In this document: in pieces, positions 18,029 through 26,808 of the stretch | Numbering within the stretch: position 1 is the stretch's first letter | How the letters are laid out: the number at the start of each line of letters is the position of its first letter | From: JBBKXR01 sp037969585 | GTDB taxonomy: Bacteria; Verrucomicrobiota; Verrucomicrobiia; Verrucomicrobiales; DEV007 | Length of the DNA: 64,000 nt | Assembly: GCA_037969585.1 (NCBI GenBank) | Contig: JBBKXR010000160.1 | Coordinates: 1 to 64,000 of the forward strand | Reading direction: 5' to 3' | The notes under the pieces: generated by a model | Told to the model about the DNA's origin: nothing | Databases searched by the model: none | What the model saw: the letters and a program-made list of their open reading frames with translations, nothing else | Position numbers and translations under genes: made by a program

Positions 18029-18038
18029 TTATCTGTGG

Positions 18039-18102
18039 AGCAGATTTTCAATCTGCTTTCAGTGCTTCGGTTCTCGTCCAATGAAGACAGAGTGCAACTC
18101 TG
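18039..18102. repeat. Two tandem short hairpins with 3-nt loops
   Basis: AGCAGATT-TTC-AATCTGCT (18039-18057) and CAGAGT-GCA-ACTCTG (18088-18102) are perfect short hairpins between the M29-like gene and the methyltransferase gene. Neither is followed by a T-run. They resemble the hairpins at 18914 and 41537 in form: perfect arms, 3-nt loop, intergenic. Confidence 0.5.
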
Positions 18103-18117
18103 CCCCACCTATCCCCC

Positions 18118-18891
18118 ATGACTCCCGCGACTGGCCAGAACTACGAGGACGACAAGCTAGTCAGCGCCTACCTGCTGTTCCACTACGGCAGCGTCGAACA
18201 AGTCTGCGCCGGCAGCGAAGCCGCTCAGTGGATCCCCGATACTGCCCTGCAATTTCCGCTGGCGACGGTCTGGTCGACCTTTGAAAACACCGACGCTTTA
18301 ACTCGCGTCGAACGCGCCCTCGACATCGGCTGCGCCGTCGGGCGCTCGACCTTCGAGCTGGCCAACCTCGCCGACGAAGTGATCGGCGTGGATTTTTCCG
18401 AAGCCTTCATCGGCGCCGCCGCACGTGTGCTCACCGGCGAAAGCCTGCGCATCCGTCGCGCCGACGAAGGCCATCGCAGTGAGGAAATCGATATCGCCTT
18501 CCCCGCCGCCGCCGAACTCGAATCCGGCCGCGTTCACTTCGAAGTCGGCGATGCCATGAACCTGCGCCCGCACCTCGGTGACTTCGATCTAGTGCACGCC
18601 GCCAATCTGCTCTGCCGCCTGCCCAACCCGCGCACTTTTCTCGATCGCCTACCCGAGCTCGTCCGCCCCGGCGGACAACTTGTGCTAGCGACTCCCTGCT
18701 CGTGGCTGAACGAGTTCACCCCCGAAGCCGAGCAACCCTCCGCCGACGAAACCACGCTCGACTTTCTGCACCGCCACCTCGATGAGCACTTCGAATTCGT
18801 CAGTGTGCAGGAACTCCCCTTCGCGATCCGCGAACACTCGCGCAAGCTGCAGCTCAGCACCAGCCAGACCAGCCTCTGGCGCCGGCGCTAG
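18118..18891 (+). CDS. Putative 4-mercaptohistidine N1-methyltransferase (OvoA C-terminal-like)
   Basis: A 257-residue SAM-dependent methyltransferase. Motif I is ALDIGCAVGRSTFELAN (about residues 66-82), followed by VIGVDFSEAFI and later DLVHAANLLCRLPNP with LVRPGGQLVLATP. The N-terminal YEDDKLVSAYLLFHYGS and the C-terminal LSTSQTSLWRRR match, from memory, the family described as putative 4-mercaptohistidine N1-methyltransferases, related to the C-terminal domain of OvoA. This would be the last step of ovothiol A synthesis, N-methylation of 4-thiohistidine. No OvoA sulfoxide synthase or C-S lyase is in this window, so the function is inferred. Confidence 0.7.
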   Translation: MTPATGQNYEDDKLVSAYLLFHYGSVEQVCAGSEAAQWIPDTALQFPLATVWSTFENTDALTRVERALDIGCAVGRSTFELANLADEVIGVDFSEAFIGAAARVLTGESLRIRRADEGHRSEEIDIAFPAAAELESGRVHFEVGDAMNLRPHLGDFDLVHAANLLCRLPNPRTFLDRLPELVRPGGQLVLATPCSWLNEFTPEAEQPSADETTLDFLHRHLDEHFEFVSVQELPFAIREHSRKLQLSTSQTSLWRRR

Positions 18892-18913
18892 TCTCAGTGG
18901 ACGAAAAGGTGAT

Positions 18914-18973
18914 ACCGCCGTCCCGGCGGTTCCGAGCTGGACGATCCTCCCAGCTCCTTGCTCCTTGCTCCTT
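18914..18973. repeat. Hairpin plus 7-nt triplet repeat upstream of the M3 peptidase gene
   Basis: ACCGCCG-TCC-CGGCGGT (18914-18930) is a perfect 7-bp hairpin with a 3-nt loop. Three exact tandem copies of GCTCCTT follow at 18953-18973. The M3 peptidase ATG is at 19003. There is no T-run after the hairpin. Confidence 0.5.
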
Positions 18974-19002
18974 GCCCCATTCCGCGCTTCGTTCCCGACA
19001 AC

Positions 19003-21141
19003 ATGAGCGACACCCACTCCTCCGCCCCCTTTCTCGACCCCGCCTTTCACATCCGCTGGTCGACCCTGGTTCCCGATGCGATCGAAGCCGACGTCACCGC
19101 CGCTCTTAAACTGGCTCAAGCCAACATCGACGCGCTCGCCGCAGCGCCCGCCGACGGCGAGGCGCTGACTTTCGAAAATACACTCATCGCCCTTGAAGAG
19201 TCCACCGAAGTCCTCAACGAAGCTTGGGGCCGCGTCGGTCATCTCGACTCGGTTCGCAACAGCGACGAACTGCGCGAGGCGCACAACAAGATGTTGCCTA
19301 AAGTCTCCGAGTTCTCATCGCGCATTCCGCTCAACGAAGGGCTTTGGAAACGCCTCGAAGCCTACTCAAAAACCGATGATGCCGCCGCGCTCACCGGCGT
19401 GCGCAAACGTCTGCTTGAGGAAACGTTGACCGATTTTCGCCAAAGCGGTGCCGACCTGCCCGCCGATAAAAAGAAGCGCCTCGAAGAAGTTCAAGCCGAG
19501 CTCGCGCAGAAGACGCAAACCTACTCCGAGAACGTACTCGACTCGACCAACGCTTGGGAACGCGTCGTCGAAAACGCCGATGAAGCTCTGCTCGACGGCC
19601 TGCCGCCGACCGCCAAGTCCACACTACGCGCTGAAGCCGAAGCCAAAAATCTCGGCAGCGACGAAGCACCCGTGTGGCGCATCACCATGAAGGCGCCGTC
19701 TTTCATCCCGGTCATGGAACACTGCCACAGCGAAGCGCTGCGCAAGGAAGTCTGGGAAGGCACCTGCACCATCGGTCACGACGGCGACTACGATAACACC
19801 TACCTGCTCTGGGACATTCTCGAGCTGCGTCAGGAGAAAGCCGAGATCCTCGGCAAGAGCCATTTCGCCGATCACGTGCTCGAACGACGCATGGCCAAAA
19901 CCGGACAGGCCGCCCTCGATTTTGTCGAAGGCCTGCACGCCCGCACCAAGCCATTTTTCCAACAGGAACTCGACGAGCTCGCCCAATTTCGCGCCGACGA
20001 GGAAGGCGGCCAGCCCGAGCTTTTCGAACCCTGGCAACTCGCCTACTGGTCGGAGAAACAACGCAAAGCCAAGTACGCGATCGACGACGAAGATCTGCGC
20101 CCGTATTTTCCCATCGATGGCGTACTCGGCGGCATGTTCGACATCGCGCAAAAAGTTTACGGCGTCGACATCATCGAACGCGATTCGATTTACATCGAAC
20201 CCGGTAGCGGCGACGAAGCCCCCAAAGGCAGCGTCGAAGTCTGGCATCCCGAAGTGAAATTCTACGAGCTGCGTGACAGCGAAAGCAGCGAACATCTCGG
20301 TTCCTTCTACGCCGACTGGCATCCGCGCGATTCCAAGCGCGCCGGCGCCTGGATGAACTACCTGAAAACCGGTCTACCCGGAGAAGTCAGCATCGATGGC
20401 AAACGCCACCCGCACCTCGGCCTGATCTGTGGCAACATGACCCCTTCTTCGGGAGGTAAGCCGGCTCTGCTCACTCACGACGAAGTCGAAACCGTGTTTC
20501 ACGAATTCGGGCACCTGTTGCATCACCTGCTCGGCGATGTCGAAATCAAATCGCTGAACGGCGTCAACGTCGTCTGGGATTTCGTCGAACTGCCCTCGCA
20601 GATCATGGAAAATTTCACCTGGGATCGGCGCAGCCTCGACATGTTCGCCCGCCACTACGAAACCGGCGCAACCATCCCCGATGACCTCTACGGCCGCATG
20701 CTCGCCGCTCGCAACTACCAGTCGGCCATGGCGATGATGCGTCAGCTGTCGCTCGGCAAGATGGACTTGGAAGTGCACCTCAACTACACCAAACATCGCG
20801 GCAGCGACCTCGACGAATTGATGACCGAGCTGCTCTCCGACTACATCGCTCCGCTAAAGACCCGCCCGCCGAGCATGGCGCGCCGTTTCGGCCATCTGTT
20901 CTCCAGTCCGACCGGATACGCCGCCGGCTACTACAGCTACAAATGGGCCGAAGTCCTCGACGCCGACGCCTTCACCCGTTTCCAGGAAGACGGCGTCCTC
21001 AGCGATAAAGTCGGCCGTGAATTCCGCACTCACGTGTTAAGCCGTGGCAACTCCGAAGACGCCGCCACGTTGTTTCACAACTTCATGGGCCGAGAGCCTG
21101 ACCTCGAGGCATTGATGGTGCGCAGTGGACTGGTGGCATGA
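19003..21141 (+). CDS. M3 family oligopeptidase (oligopeptidase A-like)
   Basis: A 712-residue cytoplasmic zinc metallopeptidase, started at MSDTHSSAPFLDPAF (ATG 19003); an upstream ATG at 18958 adds an unlikely 15 residues that cross the repeat. The zinc motif is H500-E-F-G-H504 in TVFHEFGHLLHHLL, with the third ligand region WDFVELPSQIMENF following. It also has FGHLFSSPTGYAAGYYSYKWAEVLDADAF, the family's substrate loop with YAAGYYSY. Length agrees with PrlC/oligopeptidase A, which degrades peptides released from proteolysis and signal-peptide cleavage. Confidence 0.95.
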   Translation: MSDTHSSAPFLDPAFHIRWSTLVPDAIEADVTAALKLAQANIDALAAAPADGEALTFENTLIALEESTEVLNEAWGRVGHLDSVRNSDELREAHNKMLPKVSEFSSRIPLNEGLWKRLEAYSKTDDAAALTGVRKRLLEETLTDFRQSGADLPADKKKRLEEVQAELAQKTQTYSENVLDSTNAWERVVENADEALLDGLPPTAKSTLRAEAEAKNLGSDEAPVWRITMKAPSFIPVMEHCHSEALRKEVWEGTCTIGHDGDYDNTYLLWDILELRQEKAEILGKSHFADHVLERRMAKTGQAALDFVEGLHARTKPFFQQELDELAQFRADEEGGQPELFEPWQLAYWSEKQRKAKYAIDDEDLRPYFPIDGVLGGMFDIAQKVYGVDIIERDSIYIEPGSGDEAPKGSVEVWHPEVKFYELRDSESSEHLGSFYADWHPRDSKRAGAWMNYLKTGLPGEVSIDGKRHPHLGLICGNMTPSSGGKPALLTHDEVETVFHEFGHLLHHLLGDVEIKSLNGVNVVWDFVELPSQIMENFTWDRRSLDMFARHYETGATIPDDLYGRMLAARNYQSAMAMMRQLSLGKMDLEVHLNYTKHRGSDLDELMTELLSDYIAPLKTRPPSMARRFGHLFSSPTGYAAGYYSYKWAEVLDADAFTRFQEDGVLSDKVGREFRTHVLSRGNSEDAATLFHNFMGREPDLEALMVRSGLVA

Positions 21142-21160
21142 GAAACACCACCTGTTTTTG

Positions 21161-21191
21161 CAATCGCTGAGCTGATGGAGCTCAGCGATTG
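21161..21191. repeat. Perfect 13-bp hairpin between the M3 peptidase and DUF3592-like genes
   Basis: CAATCGCTGAGCT (21161-21173) and AGCTCAGCGATTG (21179-21191) pair perfectly around GATGG. The hairpin lies 19 nt after the peptidase stop and 8 nt before the GTG of the next gene. No T-run follows; five Ts lie before it. It could end or stabilise the upstream mRNA, or hold down translation of the next gene. Confidence 0.65.
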
Positions 21192-21199
21192 TATACAAC

Positions 21200-21616
21200 G
21201 TGAGCTTTGCCGAGGTAAAAGAATACTACGCCGTATATCGTAGCTACTTTCACACGGTAGCCGTGCTCGCCGTCTTTGCGGCGCTGGCATTTGCCCTGAT
21301 TGAAAGTCGTGCGCGGCGACTTGAGAGGGAGGCGCATTGGCCAAAGGCGTCAGCCGAAATTGTCGAATCGGCGGTCAAGGTTCACGGACACGTCGGCAAA
21401 AAGAATCCCCAACATGGGATCACGGCGCGACTAGCTCTGAGCGTGCGCTATCAGGCAAACGACCACGAGATCACCGCTTATCTAATCGAATCAGTTTCCG
21501 GTCCTCTCTCATGGGAACCGGAGAAAATCTTCACCATCGGAACTGCGGTGACCATTCGCTACAACCCTTATCAATTGGAAGAGATCAGACTTTACCACCC
21601 CGGGCGGCTACGCTAG
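21200..21616 (+). CDS. DUF3592-like membrane-anchored protein
   Basis: A 138-residue protein with one hydrophobic helix (about residues 17-34, FHTVAVLAVFAALAFALI), then a beta-rich domain. WPKASAEIVESAVK, LSVRYQANDHEITAYLI and FTIGTAVTIRYNPYQLEEIRLYHPGRL match the spacing of DUF3592: WP..G.I near the start, YxV.G in the middle, and G..V.V.YNP with a final PG. Function of the family is unknown. It uses a GTG start 8 nt after a strong hairpin. Only the second TM helix usual in DUF3592 is missing. Confidence 0.65.
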   Translation: MSFAEVKEYYAVYRSYFHTVAVLAVFAALAFALIESRARRLEREAHWPKASAEIVESAVKVHGHVGKKNPQHGITARLALSVRYQANDHEITAYLIESVSGPLSWEPEKIFTIGTAVTIRYNPYQLEEIRLYHPGRLR

Positions 21617-21714
21617 CAGGCACTCAAGTTGGGCGTTCTCGGTCGTGGCAGCCTGGTCAGGCACCGACAATTTATGCGCTTCCGCAGCTTCTAGAATGCG
21701 ATAGTGTGGCATCG

Positions 21715-22689
21715 ATGCCCTCGCCTCAGCCGTTCTCCAATAACTCTTCCTCCACCCCCACGCGCGCCGAAATTTTCTTCGATTCGATCCTGGCGGCGGA
21801 CGATGCTTTTGCGCACATCTCGGCGTTTGTAAATTCCTCGCCGCCGACCTACGAGACCGAGTGGTTGGATTTTAAAAGCGGAAGCGCCAGCGCTGAAAAA
21901 GCCGCGCACAAAATCTGGAGCGAATCGCTGTCCGCCTTCGCCAATACCGAGGGCGGCGTGCTGCTCTGGGGACTCGATTGTCGACGCGACGACAGCGGCG
22001 TCGACCAAGTCGTCGGCGTGTCCTTGGTCGACGAGCCAGACGCCTTCGTCTCCAAGCTACGCTCGATGCTTTCGCAAATGAATTCACCGCCAGTCGCCGG
22101 CGTGCGCATCGATGCCGTGCGCGATCCCGACGATCGCCAGCGTGGCTACGTCGTCTGCTACATTCCCGAAAGCGGCAACAAACCCCACCGTGCCGAACTA
22201 TCCGGTCGCAACTATTATCTGCGCATCGGTGACAGCTCCGTAGTGCCCCCCGTATCGCTGCTGCGTTCGCTGTTCTTTCCCGGAAGTCGCACCAGTTTCA
22301 CCCTCAAGGCGCGCAAGTCACGCAGCAGCGGCGGGCTGCGCTTTGAACTGATCAACACGGGCACCGTGTCCGCCGAGGACGTGCTGGTGACGATTCGTTT
22401 CGGTTGTCCGGCTGCCGACATTCAGCCCGGACATTTCTGGAAAGATCTCGGCGAGCTGGAAGGCTTTCGCCGATTGGTGCCGGACTACACCCTGCACCCC
22501 GACGTGCGCACCACCCTGTGTCGCGTCATCGCGAAGGAAGGCACCAACTCCGCGCCACACGACGACGTGCACTGGTGGTTTCGCATCCGGCTCTACGCCA
22601 AAAACCAACCGGCGCAGGAATGGCTGCTCGAAGGTGACGCGCGAGCACTTTTGTCCGGGCGGGTTTACGAGTTGGAGCGGGTGATCTGA
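21715..22689 (+). CDS. AlbA_2 (Schlafen-like) domain protein
   Basis: A 324-residue protein, start chosen at ATG 21715; the longer open frame upstream overlaps the DUF3592-like gene and is not protein-like. Residues about 40-150 form an AlbA_2/divergent AAA-4 domain: ETEWLDFKSG, then SESLSAFANTEGGVLLWGLD, then a YYLRIGDSSV segment. These domains occur in putative transcriptional regulators and in Schlafen-type nucleic-acid enzymes. The C-terminal half (from about 190) is beta-rich and unrecognised, with a WFRIRLYAKNQP stretch. It lacks the HTH and AAA-4 C-terminal parts usual in regulators. It stands alone, so its role is open. Confidence 0.72.
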   Translation: MPSPQPFSNNSSSTPTRAEIFFDSILAADDAFAHISAFVNSSPPTYETEWLDFKSGSASAEKAAHKIWSESLSAFANTEGGVLLWGLDCRRDDSGVDQVVGVSLVDEPDAFVSKLRSMLSQMNSPPVAGVRIDAVRDPDDRQRGYVVCYIPESGNKPHRAELSGRNYYLRIGDSSVVPPVSLLRSLFFPGSRTSFTLKARKSRSSGGLRFELINTGTVSAEDVLVTIRFGCPAADIQPGHFWKDLGELEGFRRLVPDYTLHPDVRTTLCRVIAKEGTNSAPHDDVHWWFRIRLYAKNQPAQEWLLEGDARALLSGRVYELERVI

Positions 22690-22726
22690 TCGCGCGGAGG
22701 TCCAAAATTGTGAGCGCAGCAGGCCG

Positions 22727-23677
22727 TCACGCGGCGCCCCCAACCAGCGCCCCCAAATGCGCGGCGACGGCACTCGCCAAACCCTGCTGATTGTAGCCGC
22801 CCTCCAGAACGGACACGAGCCGGCCCTCGGCGTGCTCGCCGGCCAGATCGATGAGGATTTTTGTCAGCGCAACGAAGTCTTCATCGGTGAGCTCAAAGTT
22901 TCCGAGTGGATCGCCGATGCGTGAATCAAAGCCGGCGCTGATGATCACCAGATCGGGTTTGAATTCGCGGACTTTGGGCAAAAACGATTCACGAAAAGCG
23001 GCGCTGATTGCGGCCATGCCCGATCCGGCCGGTAAAGGAGCATTCAGCGTCGTGCCGGCGCCCTGTCCCCGTCCGGTTTCGTGGATCGCTCCCGTGCCGG
23101 GATACCAAGGATGCTGATGAGTTGAAAAATAGAACACCGATCCATCCTCGAAAAAAATGTCCTGCGTGCCATTGCCGTGGTGCACGTCCCAATCGATGAT
23201 CGCCACCCGGTCGAGCCCGAGCTCGCTCTGTGCGTGGCGGGCGGCAATGGCGGCGTTGTTGAACAAACAAAAGCCCATACCCGTGTCGGGCGTGGCGTGG
23301 TGTCCAGGAGGCCGCACCACGCAAAACGCGTTGTCGAGCTCGCCCTTCACCACCGCATCCGTCGCGGCGATCAGTCCACCGGCGGCCTGCCTGGCGACTT
23401 CCTGGGAATGCGGTCCGTAAACCGTGTCGCCGGTGCTCAGAGTCCCCGAGGTGCGACCGTCGACTTCGCTGATTACCGTTTTCAAGTAGCCGTTCGTGTG
23501 GCAACGAAGTATCTCGTCGTCGGTCGCAGAGCGTCCCTCGATGGCAACGGTGCGCCGCTCGAAACCTTCGGCGTTGAGTTTTTTGGCGATTGCCTGCACC
23601 CGACCCGCAGTCTCAGGATGACCGGGGCCAGTGTCATGATCAGCAAACACAGGGTCGAGCAGCAGTCCAGTCTTCAT
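22727..23677 (-). CDS. Histone deacetylase family protein (AcuC/HDAH-like)
   Basis: A 316-residue arginase/deacetylase-fold hydrolase starting at MKTGLLLDPVFADHDTGPGHPE. Catalytic features are RPPGHHATPDTGMGFCLFNN (paired His), IDWDVHHGNGTQDIF (zinc Asp/His and charge-relay), ISAGFDSRIGDPLG (second zinc Asp) and LEGGYNQQGL. The pattern fits class II-like bacterial amidohydrolases, which deacetylate small molecules such as polyamines or acetyl-lysine. The frame is open 63 codons upstream but that part contains the AT-rich tandem repeat and is not protein-like. It ends 37 nt from the convergent AlbA_2 gene. Confidence 0.92.
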   Translation of the reverse strand: MKTGLLLDPVFADHDTGPGHPETAGRVQAIAKKLNAEGFERRTVAIEGRSATDDEILRCHTNGYLKTVISEVDGRTSGTLSTGDTVYGPHSQEVARQAAGGLIAATDAVVKGELDNAFCVVRPPGHHATPDTGMGFCLFNNAAIAARHAQSELGLDRVAIIDWDVHHGNGTQDIFFEDGSVFYFSTHQHPWYPGTGAIHETGRGQGAGTTLNAPLPAGSGMAAISAAFRESFLPKVREFKPDLVIISAGFDSRIGDPLGNFELTDEDFVALTKILIDLAGEHAEGRLVSVLEGGYNQQGLASAVAAHLGALVGGAA

Positions 23678-24090
23678 CGTTTCCAAAGTGAGCCAACGAG
23701 CACGGGCATCAAGCAGATTCATCAAATAGCCGATCGCCGCCCGTCGACCTCGAACCGCAAGTATAAATAAGCCGCTTATGTTTTTGTACTTATGTTTTTG
23801 TAAGTGAGTATCGCGCCCGCATCGGCTGTAAGTCGCGTAAAACATCAGATCCTCGCACACTGTCAATCATACTTTTCCCGGAAACTGTTTGTACTGTAAA
23901 TCGATTGAACTGATGACTGAAGCAGCGTTGTTCGGCCGAAATCGTGCGTCGCCCGGCTGTGTTGCGGACCTCTTTTGTCGAGGCGGAACTCGCTTTGTCA
24001 GCGCGACCTCGGCCGGGAAAATTCATCGGCTGGCCAGCTGACTGATTCGCTGGTTGCGAATTTGGGACTCGACCCCGATAGTGCGCCCGC
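23678..24090. other. Intergenic region between the HDAC gene and hom
   Basis: A 413-nt divergent spacer. It holds an exact tandem 14-nt repeat (23775-23802) in an AT-rich patch near the presumed promoter of the minus-strand HDAC gene. The remainder, upstream of hom, is GC-rich without a clear riboswitch, T-box or attenuator. No convincing reading frame is present. Confidence 0.6.
23775..23802. repeat. Two tandem copies of a 14-nt AT-rich unit
   Basis: CTTATGTTTTTGTA occurs twice back to back (23775-23788 and 23789-23802) with no mismatch. It lies about 100 nt upstream of the minus-strand HDAC gene and could be a paired protein-binding site or a simple slippage product. Confidence 0.75.
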
Positions 24091-25392
24091 ATGCCCGAAA
24101 ACGCTCCATTACAGATCGGACTGGCCGGATTTGGCAACGTCGGTGCCGGGGTCTACAAGAATCTTGAGAAGAATCGCAATCTGCTGCGTGAGCGCATCGG
24201 TCGCGACCTCGTCGTGCGTCGCATCGCCGTTCGCGACGTCAGCAAACCCAGAGAGATCGAGCTGCCACAGGATCTGGTCACCACTCGTGTCGAGGATTTG
24301 GTCGAGGACGAGACGATCGATATCGTGGTTGAGCTGATCGGCGGAACGGACAAAGCTTTCGATCTGGTCAAGGCGGCGCTGGAGAGTGGCAAGGCGGTGG
24401 TCACTGGCAACAAGGCGCTGCTCGCGGAGCGTGGCGCGGAGCTGTTCGCCATCGCTGACGAGCGCGACACGCCGATCTATTTTGAAGCAGCTGTTGCCGG
24501 CGGTATTCCGATCATCAAGACCGTGCAGGAGTCCTTGGTCGGCAATTGCATCGAGTCGATGACGGGAATTATCAACGGCACCTGCAACTACATCCTGACG
24601 CGGATGAGCGATGCGGGCTTGAGTTACGAGGAGGCTCTCGGTGAAGCGCAGGCTCTAGGCTACGCGGAGGCGGATCCAACACTGGATGTAAATGGCTGGG
24701 ATGCGGCGCACAAGGCGATTATTCTGGCCTCTTTGTCCTATGGCTGCTGGGTGAAGACGGACGATATTTTTGTCGAGGGCATCGAAAAACTGACGCGAGT
24801 CGATATTCAGTTTGCGGCGGACCTCGGCTACGTGATCCGCCTGATCGGGGTGATCCATTTGGCTGAAGGCAATCGTATCGAGGTGCGCGTGCAGCCGTCG
24901 CTTATTCACGACAGCCACATTCTGGCGTCGGTAAAAGGTGTCTATAATGCGATCATGGTGCGCGGTGATGTGGTCGGTGAGACGCTGTTCTACGGTTCGG
25001 GTGCGGGACAGGATCCAACGTCGAGCGCGGTGATCAGTGACTTGGCCGATGCTGCGGCGCACATCGACAGTCCACAGCGCCGCAAGGGATTTGTGCCGCA
25101 TGGTCTCTACGGCGAGCCGCTGCCGATCGATTCGAGTGTTTCGCAATACTATCTGCGCCTCAACGTCGCCGATCAACCGGGAGTGCTGGCACAAATCGCG
25201 GGCGTTCTCGGGCGCAATGACATCGGTATCTCATCGATGATTCAGCCGGAAGATCACGACGAAGATCAGGCACCGATTGTATTGATGCTGCATTATGCGA
25301 AGTTCGGAACGATGAAAGCGGCGCTCGCGGAGATCGCCAAACTTGACTGCGTGCGCAACCAGCCGGTGCTGATGCGGGTCGAGGACTTGTGA
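24091..25392 (+). CDS. hom: Homoserine dehydrogenase
   Basis: A 433-residue enzyme reducing aspartate semialdehyde to homoserine with NAD(P)H, the branch point to threonine and methionine. The nucleotide motif is GLAGFGNVGAGVYKNL at the N-terminus. GNKALLAERG and EAAVAGGIPIIKTVQESL lead into IINGTCNYILTRM, the catalytic domain core. The C-terminal ACT domain (YYLRLNVADQPGVLAQIAGV, about residues 350-433) suggests feedback control by threonine. Length is normal for the monofunctional enzyme. thrC follows after 51 nt on the same strand. Confidence 0.95.
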   Translation: MPENAPLQIGLAGFGNVGAGVYKNLEKNRNLLRERIGRDLVVRRIAVRDVSKPREIELPQDLVTTRVEDLVEDETIDIVVELIGGTDKAFDLVKAALESGKAVVTGNKALLAERGAELFAIADERDTPIYFEAAVAGGIPIIKTVQESLVGNCIESMTGIINGTCNYILTRMSDAGLSYEEALGEAQALGYAEADPTLDVNGWDAAHKAIILASLSYGCWVKTDDIFVEGIEKLTRVDIQFAADLGYVIRLIGVIHLAEGNRIEVRVQPSLIHDSHILASVKGVYNAIMVRGDVVGETLFYGSGAGQDPTSSAVISDLADAAAHIDSPQRRKGFVPHGLYGEPLPIDSSVSQYYLRLNVADQPGVLAQIAGVLGRNDIGISSMIQPEDHDEDQAPIVLMLHYAKFGTMKAALAEIAKLDCVRNQPVLMRVEDL

Positions 25393-25443
25393 ACAGCGTT
25401 GTTCGCATCGAGTAGATCGCTGTCTTGAATGGAACCACGAACT

Positions 25444-26808
25444 ATGGAGTATCAAAGCACACGTAGCGGGTCAAAACCGGTCGGATTTTTTGAAGCTTTC
25501 GCCGCAGGGCTGGCGCCTGACGGGGGTCTCTACGTGCCGGAAGCGCTGCCGCGGCTTCCCGATGATCTAGCGACGGATTCGGCATTGCCTTACCCAGCGC
25601 TGGCCTTCGATATGCTGGGCATGTTCGACACCGATCATAGCGGTGACGACTTGATCAATCTGATCGACAAGTCGTATGGCAGCTTCACCGATCTGGCGAC
25701 CGCGCCGCTGAAAAAGCTCGCCGACAACCTGTTCGTGCTTGAGCTTTTTCACGGACCGACGCTGGCGTTCAAGGACTTCGGCCTGCAGTTGGTCGGCAAT
25801 CTTTTCGAGGATCAGATCCAGCGAACGGGTCGATCGATCAACGTGCTCGGTGCGACTTCGGGTGACACCGGTTCGGCGGCGAGTCACGGACTCGCGAACA
25901 AGGAAGGCGTCAATGTTTTCATCCTCTATCCTCGGGGCCGCGTCTCGGAGCTGCAGGAGCGGCAGATGACCTGCACGGGCGCGAAGAACATTTTCCCGAT
26001 CCCGATCGAGGGCACTTTCGACGATGCTCAGTACATCGTGAAAGAGCTGTTCGGCGATCTCGAGTTTAAGGCTAAAACGTCGCTGTCGGCGATCAATTCG
26101 ATCAATTTGGCGCGTATTCTCGCGCAGGCGATTTATTACGTTCACGCCTGGATGCAGCTGCCGGATGAAAATCGCAGCCGCGTCTCCTACGTAGTCCCAA
26201 CAGGCAACTTCGGAAATATTCTCGCCGGCTGGCTGGCGAGCCGTATGGGTCTGCCCGGTGATCGCTTCGTACTGGCGACCAACCAAAATGATATTCTTTA
26301 TCGACTGTTCACCACCGGTGTTTATGAACCCGGTGCCGTGCGCCCGAGCCTGGCGCCGTCGATGGATATCCAGATCGCGTCAAACTTCGAGCGCTTTCTT
26401 TTCTATCAACTCGATGGCGACGGCGCACGGGTCAATCGGCTCATGCAAAAGCTTCGCGACGGCAAAAACGTGAAGATCCCTCAATTTGATCCGGATCTGT
26501 TCGCCGCCACTCGCAGCAAAGATGCCGATATCGTGCGCAACATTCAGGCGGTCCATGAACGCTACGGCTACGTGGTCGATCCACACACGGCCTGCGGTTT
26601 TCAAAAATTGGACGAGAGCTACACCAACATCGTACTCGCCACCGCTCACCCGGCGAAATTTCCTGAAACAATCGAAGGGGCGATCGGGCTGCGGCCAACG
26701 CACCCGTCACTGGAAGTTCTCAAGGGCGAAGAGCCGATGACCTACCCCTTGGAGCCGACGATCAGTGCCGTGCGCACCTTCATCGAGGCAAACATGGCAG
26801 AGGATTGA
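25444..26808 (+). CDS. thrC: Threonine synthase
   Basis: A 454-residue PLP enzyme converting O-phosphohomoserine to threonine. The start at ATG 25444 (MEYQSTRSGSKPVGFFEA) matches family N-termini; an ATG at 25429 would add five residues. The PLP lysine is in HGPTLAFKDFGLQLVGN. NVLGATSGDTGSAASHGLAN provides the phosphate-binding loop, and VPTGNFGNILAGWLASRMG follows. It belongs to the shorter, fungal/E. coli-like class. It is followed by a long hairpin with a T-run. With hom upstream and lysC 1.5 kb downstream it forms the aspartate-family cluster. Confidence 0.95.
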   Translation: MEYQSTRSGSKPVGFFEAFAAGLAPDGGLYVPEALPRLPDDLATDSALPYPALAFDMLGMFDTDHSGDDLINLIDKSYGSFTDLATAPLKKLADNLFVLELFHGPTLAFKDFGLQLVGNLFEDQIQRTGRSINVLGATSGDTGSAASHGLANKEGVNVFILYPRGRVSELQERQMTCTGAKNIFPIPIEGTFDDAQYIVKELFGDLEFKAKTSLSAINSINLARILAQAIYYVHAWMQLPDENRSRVSYVVPTGNFGNILAGWLASRMGLPGDRFVLATNQNDILYRLFTTGVYEPGAVRPSLAPSMDIQIASNFERFLFYQLDGDGARVNRLMQKLRDGKNVKIPQFDPDLFAATRSKDADIVRNIQAVHERYGYVVDPHTACGFQKLDESYTNIVLATAHPAKFPETIEGAIGLRPTHPSLEVLKGEEPMTYPLEPTISAVRTFIEANMAED

